Assembly: GCA_028277545.1 (NCBI GenBank)
Contig: JANQGB010000499.1
Coordinates: forward strand, 1-24,442
Length of the DNA: 24,442 nucleotides
Reading direction: 5' to 3'
Source: Phycisphaerae bacterium
Lineage (GTDB): Bacteria; Planctomycetota; Phycisphaerae; UBA1845
The notes under the pieces were generated by a model, which saw only the letters and a list, made by a program, of their open reading frames with translations, had not been told where the DNA came from and ran no database searches. Shown here piece after piece: positions 6,620-12,802 of the stretch (positions are counted from its first letter, which is position 1; every line of letters begins with the position of its first letter). The translations under genes and the position numbers were made by a program.

Positions 6620-6797
6620 TTTTCGTCCACCAGATTTGGCTCTGGCTAATTCATCACCGAAATGCTTGCTGCCCTCTACGGCTGCGCCGGAATGATTGCC
6701 CTTCATGCGCACGTAGATGATGCACTTTTCCCCCGCATTGCACGAGACCTGATTCACCGATTCACCCATCGAGCCGTCATGCCTTAAGGTCATTGAA

Positions 6798-6814
6798 GGC
6801 GGGAGGATTCGAAT
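6798..6814 (-). repeat. tRNA 3'-end-like scar
   Basis: AGGCGGGAGGATTCGAA on the plus strand reads on the minus strand as TTCGAATCCTCCCGCCT, the T-loop, right T-stem and acceptor strand of a typical tRNA. The left half does not pair, so no complete tRNA is present. Integrations into tRNA genes leave such 3' halves behind. Chance resemblance is possible. Confidence 0.3.
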
Positions 6815-6958
6815 GGCCGAGCCCGAGTCGCCAAACCTCAGAAAGCGCTGTTTCTCAAGGGGTTTGCGCGCATTCACACTGACATCCGATAAGACGAAAA
6901 GACACCGAAAAGCACCCGTTTGCCAGGAACCAGCCAGGAAGTGAACGTGGGCTGACGC

Positions 6959-6987
6959 GCGGGGGGAATCGCCCTCCGTCCCACGAG
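6959..6987 (-). repeat. Degenerate tmRNA 3'-end copy (att-like scar)
   Basis: GCGGGGGGAATCG (6959-6971) matches 17267-adjacent tmRNA sequence exactly. The following CCCTCCGTCCCACGA resembles the tmRNA ACCCCCGTCCCGCGA with a one-base deletion and three changes. The similarity extends further into the tmRNA body than at 2251, suggesting an old, decayed junction. Confidence 0.45.
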
Positions 6988-7365
6988 TCCAGAGTACGCG
7001 ATCCGCCGCGGTGACGGTGCCCGCGCCGAGGCGTTATCGTACCGATCCGGCAGTAGAGGTTCCTTTCGTCTACCTGCGACCCGCCCATATACCTGCAACT
7101 TGTCAACATCGGCTTCGGTCACATCAAGTCAGGCGAGGTTTGGCTGAGCCCGTGGCGGACAGTTTGCGCCAGATTTGCGGTGGAAGCATGCCGACGGTAT
7201 ACTGAGGGTGTTTTATGATTGCCATTCTGTAAGACATCTCAGTTTCTCACTCGGTTGGCCGGGCGGCTGGCAAGCGTGGCTGTCTGCGCCGCGAGATCCT
7301 ACTACGAACTGACTTCTTGCCCTCAATGAACGGCGCCGACTTCGCGCCGAGCTGGAGTTTCACAA

Positions 7366-8049
7366 GTGATATTGGAAGATCTGGGTTGGAACCCGGAGCG
7401 TGCGGCCGCGTTCACGAGCTGCGCCGATCGCGGGTTCGTGCCTGCACGCGTCGCTCGGCAGGACCGGGGAGGCTTTACGGTTTGGAGTATCGACGGGCTA
7501 TTCCCCGCGGTGCTCGCCGGGCGGTTGCGGCGTATGTCGGTTGACGAAGTGAATATGGTGGCCGTCGGTGACTGGGTCGCGATCGACCAGCGGGGTGGCA
7601 CCAGGACGATACAGGACGTCCTTCCGCGCAGCAGCACCTGCATCCGAAAGAGCGCCGGCGCGATCACCTCTGCGCAGATCATTGCGGCCAACGTCGACTG
7701 GCTGTTGCTGGTCAACGGACTTGATGGGGACTTCGAGCCGCGGCGTATCGAGCGATACCTGGCATTCGCCTGGAACAGCGGCGCTGCCCCCGTCATCGTC
7801 CTGAACAAATCTGATCTGTGCGCAGATGTGGCTCGGCACGTGGTTGCGGTCGAGGACATCGCCATTGGCCGACGCGTCGGTCGCCTCATTCTCGAAGACG
7901 CCGCCGCGCGGATCGCCTATCACCGTCGGCACAACACCGAATCCAAAGTCTGCCACACGAGAACCATGCGAAGAAGACTGGAAAACTCAGACATCGATCT
8001 CGACCGAATCAGGACGTGCCTGGAGAGTAACTTTGCGCTGTACTGCTAA
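7366..8049 (+). pseudogene. rsgA: Truncated rsgA (ribosome-associated GTPase) remnant
   Basis: The first ~168 residues look like RsgA/YjeQ, the circularly permuted GTPase that matures the 30S ribosomal subunit. They include MILEDLGWNPERAAAF, an OB-fold segment ending VAVGDWVAI, the linker QIIAANVDWLLLVNGLDGDFEPRRIERYL and the G4 motif NKSDLC. Similarity stops near base 7870. The G1 P-loop (GxxGxGKS), G3 and the zinc domain of the ~350-residue parent are missing. The last ~55 residues (RLILEDAAARIAYHRRHN...) are unrelated and unrecognised, perhaps the tail of another gene joined by deletion. The start is GTG 7366 with GGAG at 7354-7357. It cannot be a working GTPase and probably marks a recombination junction in the island. 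Confidence 0.75.
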
Positions 8050-8066
8050 GCGTATGTCCTGATAAG

Positions 8067-8111
8067 CCCGGGGATGGCGGGTGATGCCGCCTCATCATCC
8101 GCCGAACCGGG
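8067..8111 (+). promoter_or_regulatory. Two-tier stem-loop upstream of the three-gene operon
   Basis: GGCGGGTGATG (8076-8086) and CATCATCCGCC (8093-8103) pair over 11 bases with one wobble, around the loop CCGCCT. CCCGG (8067-8071) and CCGGG (8107-8111) can extend the structure. No T-run follows. It lies just before the ribosome binding site of the next gene and could be a leader structure or a weak terminator for rsgA'. Confidence 0.45.
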
Positions 8112-8129
8112 CGCAAGGGGAAAAGCAAC

Positions 8130-8660
8130 ATGCTACCTGATCCATTCAACAGCGTGGAGGAGTTGGTTCTCTGGAGCGGTTTCGAGCAAGGCCCATCGCA
8201 AGGGCAAGCGTCCGTCCTGGAGGGAACCTCTGCGCTGAGTCAATTCGAGACTGCCCTTGGCGAAGCGCGCCGAGAAATCTACTGCAGGACGTTGCGGAAA
8301 GGCAATGACGACTTCGACGAAGACCGGGCAGACGAACTCAAAGAGGCCGAGCGCTACTTGGCAGCAGCGAGACTCTACCCGAACTTCGGAGCGAGGATGC
8401 AACTGGAGTTCCCAGAGTCCAACCTTGCTTCGGTTGGGGACGTGATGACCGGAGCAGATACGCCAGACCCGTACACCAAGGGTCGGCAGCTTGTCGAGTT
8501 TATGTATACGAGTCTGCGCCGTGTCGGGCTGATGCTCCTGGAAGCACCATCCCACCGATGGGCTGTCCTGGTTGCCACGTGCGCGCCAACTGCCACGACA
8601 GCAGACCGATACCCCTGCCTTGTCGCCTTCGCTTGTGGGGGATGCTGCGATGATTGTTGA
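8130..8660 (+). CDS. Unknown protein, first gene of a three-gene operon
   Basis: The 176-residue protein starts at ATG 8130 with AAGGGGA at 8115-8121, eight bases upstream. I do not recognise its family. The middle is helical and charged (KGNDDFDEDRADELKEAERYLAAARLYPNFGARM), followed by DTPDPYTKGRQLVEFMYTSLRRVGLMLL. The tail is Cys-rich (ACGGCCDDC). The AERYLAAARLYP pattern is loosely reminiscent of phage head-tail connector or adaptor proteins, but this is only a guess. Its 3' end overlaps the start of the next gene by 11 bases, so the three genes are probably co-transcribed and translationally coupled. The location inside an integrative island makes a phage-derived or defence role plausible. 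Confidence 0.65.
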   Translation: MLPDPFNSVEELVLWSGFEQGPSQGQASVLEGTSALSQFETALGEARREIYCRTLRKGNDDFDEDRADELKEAERYLAAARLYPNFGARMQLEFPESNLASVGDVMTGADTPDPYTKGRQLVEFMYTSLRRVGLMLLEAPSHRWAVLVATCAPTATTADRYPCLVAFACGGCCDDC

Positions 8661-8853
8661 CGTGCTTGACCCACCAGTCACCACGATATGGGTGGCCTTC
8701 GATGCCTTCGAGCACGACCACGTTGAAGAGACGATTATCAGCGGTAAGGAATGGTTGAAGCAGCGCAGCGGGTGGGAGTTGTGGCGCTTTCAAGCCCTGC
8801 ACGTCAATTGGGCAGAGGGGCGGATTGAACTCGACTTTCTGAGGGAATCATGA
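8650..8853 (+). CDS. Small unknown protein, second gene of the operon
   Basis: This is a 67-residue protein from ATG 8650 (MIVDVLDPPVTTIWVAFDAFEHDHVEETIIS...). The start overlaps the end of the preceding gene, and the TGA stop overlaps the ATG of the next in the four-base ATGA arrangement. That tight packing supports it as a real gene even though it is short. It is acidic, with several aromatic residues (WVAF, WELWRF) and no membrane segment or known motif. A longer frame reaching back to 8572 is open but has no better start. Confidence 0.6.
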   Translation: MIVDVLDPPVTTIWVAFDAFEHDHVEETIISGKEWLKQRSGWELWRFQALHVNWAEGRIELDFLRES

Positions 8854-9956
8854 TCGTCTTCATTCCTGCAACCGACTACCACCGAAATGCCCACGAAGCG
8901 GAGACCATGACCGACTTCGACCTTGGGGCAATCCGCATCGGCACAAGGGCGGCGTTCTCGTTTCGGATCGGCAATACCGGCAGCGCTGCGGTAGCGTGGT
9001 CGCTCTCTGTCGTGGACAACTCTGATCCTGAATACCCGGCGAAGTGGGAATTGCCTGAAGGCGGGATGCTCGCCCCCGGTCAGACTACCGATACCTTGAC
9101 GGTCAGGATGAACCTGCCCATTGACGCCATAGAAATGGGTCACATTGTTGACCTCCTCGCATCGGACGGGACGGGCAACTACCCGCTCGAATTGACCTAC
9201 GAAGCGATGGGCACTAACTCGTGGAGGAGATCCAACTACCCACGAAGGGCAGGCAACGCCACGGACTCCGCAACCACCGTCATCGACAGCATCGGCGATA
9301 TTCTGCGGGTCTTGTGCTTCCATCCCATCGCCTGGAACCCTGATGCAGTGGCGGGGTATGGGCAGAAGATGAAGTTTGAAGTGCTCGGAGTGCAGCGGGA
9401 CAACCTGGCCGGATACCGTCCCGTCAGGATCGTCAACGGGTCTGACCCCTGCGACCGATTGAACCCAATAGACGAAACCTTCGGCTACACTCAAGCGCTC
9501 GCCATCATCCAGGGTCAGTTTTCGAGGGAGCAAAGGGAAACCTGTTACTCCAATCTGACGGCAACCGATACCGTGATGGAGTATCAGGTAGGGGCATCGC
9601 TCGCCTTCATCGGCCAAGATGAACTGATCCGCCATTGGGCGCTATTTGAGGAGGCAACCGAGACGGAGCCTGCCCAATTCAAGCGGTCGGTCTTTGTGCT
9701 TCAACGACTTGGGGAATGGTGGAGCATCGAGAACATCCGAGTCATCGACAAGAGTGACGAATTGAGCCACTTCGAGGCCGATCTTGTGGCGCTCCATCCC
9801 CGCAGCATGGGCAAGCCCACCTACTGGAACCCTTTCGCCATCACCTACGAACTGGAGAGCGATGTGCCCTATGCGGCGTTCACCTGCAAGCTGGAGTTCC
9901 CGAAGGATGAGTTTGAAGGAATACCGAGCGGAAGCGCCGTATACTTAGGCTCCTGA
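8850..9956 (+). CDS. Unknown protein with Ig-like N-terminal domain, third gene of the operon
   Basis: The 368-residue protein has an N-terminal part (about residues 25-125) that reads like a beta-sandwich. The stretch LGAIRIGTRAAFSFRIGNTGSAAVAWSLSV...LPEGGMLAPGQTTDTLTVRM resembles the Ig-like/ASPM-SPD-2-like domains found in secreted and phage structural proteins. The remaining 240 residues are not recognised. They include a KRSVFVLQRLGEWWSIENIRVIDKS segment and end in a beta-rich region. There is no signal peptide or transmembrane helix. It starts at ATG 8850, overlapping the upstream stop, and is followed by a clear terminator. Two hypotheses are a phage tail or virion component within a satellite-like element, or an effector or sensor in an uncharacterised system. 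Confidence 0.65.
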   Translation: MIVFIPATDYHRNAHEAETMTDFDLGAIRIGTRAAFSFRIGNTGSAAVAWSLSVVDNSDPEYPAKWELPEGGMLAPGQTTDTLTVRMNLPIDAIEMGHIVDLLASDGTGNYPLELTYEAMGTNSWRRSNYPRRAGNATDSATTVIDSIGDILRVLCFHPIAWNPDAVAGYGQKMKFEVLGVQRDNLAGYRPVRIVNGSDPCDRLNPIDETFGYTQALAIIQGQFSREQRETCYSNLTATDTVMEYQVGASLAFIGQDELIRHWALFEEATETEPAQFKRSVFVLQRLGEWWSIENIRVIDKSDELSHFEADLVALHPRSMGKPTYWNPFAITYELESDVPYAAFTCKLEFPKDEFEGIPSGSAVYLGS

Positions 9957-10032
9957 TCGAAGATCAGGAAATCGAGAGCGCATCGATTGTCGGATGCAAG
10001 CGCTCTGCAATCTCGGCGGTAAGCATGTGGGG

Positions 10033-10067
10033 AAGGCAGCATCTTGCGGGTTGCTGCCTTTCTCTTT
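10033..10067 (+). terminator. Rho-independent terminator of the three-gene operon
   Basis: AAGGCAGCA (10033-10041) and TGCTGCCTT (10052-10060) form a perfect 9-bp stem with a 10-base loop, followed by the T-rich TCTCTTT. It lies 77 bases after the last stop codon. Confidence 0.75.
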
Positions 10068-10541
10068 ACCGCCAGCGAGTAGAATAGTACTTATTGCATG
10101 CCCTTCGATCCCTGGAAAAAAGTTTTGGCGTGGAAAGGGGCGCGCCGCATCCCGTCGCCCCCTCTTCGTTTTTTTGCAAAGTGCCAGACCGTGACATCGG
10201 CGAGTTCCGGTCTTTTCACCTTTGCTTGTCACGGCAGGCCTTTCGTTGGCGCGATTACACCGATTTACGTTGGCGAGCCTTAAGAAATCACTGCACAGAT
10301 AGTGGTTTCGAGACGCCAACTTAAGGGATGTTCGTCGATATTGCGGGATGTTCTCGCCTTATCCGTAGCAAGCAAACCTATCGATTCTGTTGGCGTTCGC
10401 TATACGCATCCTGCCTCCGCATTGCCGCTGCACGATGCTCCCCTTATGGCACACCGGGCGTAGGCGAGGCAAGGGGATTGGTGGTGGGCGCGAGCGCCAC
10501 AGCCAACTTCTCTTAGACTGCATGGTCGCAGTCGAGCGAGC
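10068..10541. other. Non-coding stretch with a strong secondary structure
   Basis: No supported gene is seen in these ~470 bases, and the short open frames here have no ribosome binding sites or domains. At 10269-10320 an outer stem GTTGGCG/CGCCAAC encloses an inner 9-bp stem, GAAATCACT (10284-10292) with AGTGGTTTC (10301-10309), and an 8-base loop. The word GTTGGCG recurs at 10245 and 10389. A small RNA or a recombination site is possible, but nothing in the sequence settles it. Confidence 0.4.
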
Positions 10542-10790
10542 CTACGTTTTCTCCTGTTCATGGCGTTCGACGGGCGATGTGGCCAAATGGTCTTGTCTTC
10601 TTGCGACGCCCTGCCCAAACAAAAAAGATACAACCATGAACGTGAGGTTTTCGAGCGCGCCGGGGACTTCTTTTCCCGTCAGCCATAGGACACATGCGGA
10701 GATCACGAGAATGACAGCCACCAAACCGCCATAATGGTGGGATACCGCCTTGAAGAACAGTGATATGGGGTTGGTCTCAGGATTCTGCAT
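10542..10790 (-). CDS. Small two-helix membrane protein
   Basis: This is an 82-residue protein (83 if the overlapping GTG at 10793 is used). It has two hydrophobic helices, YGGLVAVILVISACVLWLTG and LTFMVVSFLFGQGVA, connected by a short charged loop, with a polar C-terminus rich in basic and acidic residues. AGGAG lies about six bases before the ATG. The start overlaps the end of the upstream hydrolase-like gene (stop at 10777), so the two are translationally coupled and probably act together in the inner membrane. I do not recognise a family. Small membrane proteins next to enzymes in defence islands are sometimes pore-forming effectors, but that is only inference here. Confidence 0.65.
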   Translation of the reverse strand: MQNPETNPISLFFKAVSHHYGGLVAVILVISACVLWLTGKEVPGALENLTFMVVSFLFGQGVARRQDHLATSPVERHEQEKT

Positions 10791-11820
10791 CACTTTCTCC
10801 TAGCAATTGGTCTAAGTTGGGAGCGTACGCATTCCAATGCGTAAGTGTCGAATATAGATAGCTGGACACGAGTACCATGGCGACAACTACTACTCTGACG
10901 TACGGGAGCCAGGCCAAGAGCGCGTACAGGCACGCATGAATGCCAAGAAGGCCGTACTTCACCCGGCGATCCAAGAGACCCGTTCCGGTCTTTCCTGTCA
11001 TAATGCGCCATAGTGTCGAGAATGTCTTGATGTACGAATATCGCCAGCGGTTAGCCACAGCCCACCGCTCGGCGAGTTCCTCTTTCGTCACCGGCGCGTC
11101 AGTCCACGAGCGCCTGAGTACAGCGATGTGCACATGAGGATTCGACAACCAGTCGTCGATACGCTGAAGATGTGTTCCACTGAGGTCTGTGTGACCAACT
11201 TGGCCTTCCCCCATATAAGCGCCGCAGTGGCTCCAGTAGCACCTAGTCACTAGGCAGACGCAGTTGCTCAAGACCGCTCGGTCATGGCGATATAGGATGA
11301 GATCGCCGAGATTGAGTGCCGATACGAATGCAGCGTTGTCATGTACTGATGCCGCAATCCACGAATAGCGTAAATATCTGAAATCATGGATGGTCTGTGT
11401 CACCATGTATGCGTACGGGATGCGATTGAGGCTATTCAGAACAAATGATGCGGAGGGATCAACTGTCGGGATGGCAGCGGGAATATGAAAGCGTCCTGAG
11501 CTAATCGTGTCTATGATGTCGTCTGGCCGTGGCCTGGGGTTGGAGTAGGCAAGTCGCAAGAGCTCTGGCAGTTCGCCTCCTGCAAGGCAACGGGCGCGGC
11601 GCTGCCCGTAGTCCGCAAGCAGAGTCAGAGCAATGTTCGTGGTAATCCATAATAAAAGGATCAGGTGCGGCAGGTTGCGACAGCCGAGGAAATCGAGGAA
11701 CAGAACGATGAGCGCAAGGGGCAGGAGGCCACGGGCGTGTGCGCGCAAGATGGCCGAGCAAGCACACCGAGATCGCCTCTGAAATGTTGACTCAGGCAAA
11801 ATCTGGCGTTGGGGCCTCAT
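10777..11820 (-). CDS. Membrane protein with YiiX/NlpC-P60-like segment
   Basis: From ATG 11820 this is a 347-residue protein; the open frame reaches 11919 but that part overlaps the recombinase gene. Two adjacent hydrophobic helices lie near residues 31-70 and two more near 285-325. Between them LNLGDLILYRHDRAVLSNCVCLVTRCYWSHCGAYMGEGQVGHTDLSGTH resembles the first half of permuted papain-like (YiiX/YebB, NlpC/P60) hydrolases. There the GDLIL strand and the SH-x-G histidine (H198) form part of the active site. The later Cys motif (CSELV) of those enzymes is not apparent, so catalytic activity is doubtful. It lies 31 bases after the serine recombinase stop and overlaps the small membrane protein gene. 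The substrate is unknown; family members cleave peptide or lipid-linked bonds. Confidence 0.6.
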   Translation of the reverse strand: MRPQRQILPESTFQRRSRCACSAILRAHARGLLPLALIVLFLDFLGCRNLPHLILLLWITTNIALTLLADYGQRRARCLAGGELPELLRLAYSNPRPRPDDIIDTISSGRFHIPAAIPTVDPSASFVLNSLNRIPYAYMVTQTIHDFRYLRYSWIAASVHDNAAFVSALNLGDLILYRHDRAVLSNCVCLVTRCYWSHCGAYMGEGQVGHTDLSGTHLQRIDDWLSNPHVHIAVLRRSWTDAPVTKEELAERWAVANRWRYSYIKTFSTLWRIMTGKTGTGLLDRRVKYGLLGIHACLYALLAWLPYVRVVVVAMVLVSSYLYSTLTHWNAYAPNLDQLLGESDAES

Positions 11821-11851
11821 TGGGTTGATGATACGTTGGGGCGGGGGCTGG

Positions 11852-12451
11852 TCAATCCTCCGGCATCCTTGCGAATGACTGATAGATGGCCTGCCGGGAG
11901 CAGTCCAGGCGGTGGGCAATGTCGATGACCGTCAGCCCATCGTCCCGCATCCTGCGGATGCGTTGAAGGCGCTTCTCGTTCCGTGGGCGTCCGACGTGCT
12001 TGCCGTTTGCCTTTGCCGCTTCCATCCCTGCCTTGATCCGCTCGACGATGGTCTCCCGCTCGAAGGATGCGACCGCAAGCAGGATGCTTGCGATAAGGCG
12101 TCCGGTCGAGTTGCCAAAGTCAATGTTCTCGGAGACGGAAACAACCCGTATCCCACGGTCGGCAAGGTCGGCCAGCATGGCGAGACCATCCCGCAGGTTG
12201 CGGGCGAGACGATCCAACCGAAAGACCACGACGGTATCGACCCTACCCTTGTCCACCGCCCACAACAGGCGCTTCAGGGCGTCCCGCTCGGTGGTCGTCC
12301 CGGTTCGCTTGTCCTCATACCACCGGACTTCGGATGCGGGGATGTGGTTTGCCCTTGCCCATTCACGGATGCGGTGGCGTTGGGCTTGCGTTTCCTGTCT
12401 GTCGGTCGAGACCCGAACGTAAGCGCCAATCTTGGGTTTCCTCTTGGTCAT
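11852..12451 (-). CDS. Small serine recombinase (resolvase/invertase family)
   Basis: The 199-residue protein has the full small resolvase architecture. The catalytic Ser15 is in IGAYVRVSTDRQ, the RLDRLARN motif is at 78-85 with its active-site arginines, and the SVSENIDFGNSTGRLIASILLAVASFERE dimer/E-helix follows. A GRPRN hinge and a C-terminal helix-turn-helix (GLTVIDIAHRLDCSRQAIYQSF) complete it. It cuts and rejoins DNA at short palindromic sites to resolve cointegrates or invert segments. The 350 bases upstream contain a cluster of repeated TCTGGCGA words that could be its res site. As the only serine recombinase here, next to a tyrosine integrase, it suggests the island has composite origins. 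Confidence 0.9.
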   Translation of the reverse strand: MTKRKPKIGAYVRVSTDRQETQAQRHRIREWARANHIPASEVRWYEDKRTGTTTERDALKRLLWAVDKGRVDTVVVFRLDRLARNLRDGLAMLADLADRGIRVVSVSENIDFGNSTGRLIASILLAVASFERETIVERIKAGMEAAKANGKHVGRPRNEKRLQRIRRMRDDGLTVIDIAHRLDCSRQAIYQSFARMPED

Positions 12452-12609
12452 GGCGTTACCTTTCGATGCGGGAGCTTACCCGCCTACCGCACACTAAGCG
12501 GTATTTTCGAGTCCACGCCAAGGCCCTTTTCTTGTCATTTTCGAACAGGTCTTGGGGGCAGTTTCGGCGTAGGAGAGAGGGACGAGCTATCGTCATATCT
12601 CCTGGATTT

Positions 12610-12652
12610 TGCCCCGCTGATCCTCCTGCTATTTGATCCAGTCAGCGGGGCA
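12610..12652. other. Perfect 11-bp hairpin in the HerA-recombinase gap
   Basis: TGCCCCGCTGA (12610-12620) and TCAGCGGGGCA (12642-12652) are perfect reverse complements separated by 21 bases. On the plus strand TTCTTCTG follows, which is only weakly T-rich. On the minus strand, the direction of the flanking genes, AAAATCC follows. It may reduce read-through from herA or be part of a recombination site; neither is certain. The rest of 12452-12802 shows no gene. Confidence 0.4.
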
Positions 12653-12663
12653 TTCTTCTGCAC

Positions 12664-12757
12664 CTGGCGGGGTCTGGCGAGTAAGGGGTGGCTCTGGTCG
12701 TGGGCGGGGTCGACGCTCGCCAGAAACGATCTGTGCGAGTCTGGCGGGGTCTGGCGA
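12664..12757. repeat. Cluster of TCTGGCGA repeats, candidate res site
   Basis: CTGGCGGGGTCTGGCGA occurs exactly at 12664-12680 and 12741-12757. Between them CTCGCCAGA (12716-12724) is the reverse complement of TCTGGCGAG at 12673-12681. Repeated and inverted short words upstream of a resolvase gene are the normal layout of res sites, so this is a candidate. The region also holds IR GCGGG/CCCGC at 12468-12483 and ACCGC/GCGGT at 12486-12502. Confidence 0.4.
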
Positions 12758-12802
12758 ACGACGTCTATTCACGAGACTCCACGGTTCGTAGGTTGCCGCT
12801 CT

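Larger units (their letters stand above)
6378..7365. other. Gene-poor remnant region with repeat and att-like scars
   Basis: Nearly 1 kb separates the selenoprotein gene from the rsgA remnant. It holds repeat R2 (6444-6619), two tRNA/tmRNA 3'-end-like scars (6798-6814 and 6959-6987) and otherwise unrecognised sequence. A 90-codon open frame on the minus strand (6877-6605) lacks recognisable domains and overlaps both R2 and one scar, so I treat it as probably non-coding or a fragment. Confidence 0.5.

Noticed and set aside
6605..6877. 90-codon minus-strand gene
   Set aside because: It spans part of R2 and a tRNA-like scar, has no ribosome binding site seen and no known domain. It is kept only as part of the remnant region.
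10245..10395. Integron attC site
   Set aside because: The GTTGGCG/CGCCAAC words do not fit the GTTRRRY/RYYYAAC consensus, and no integron integrase is present.
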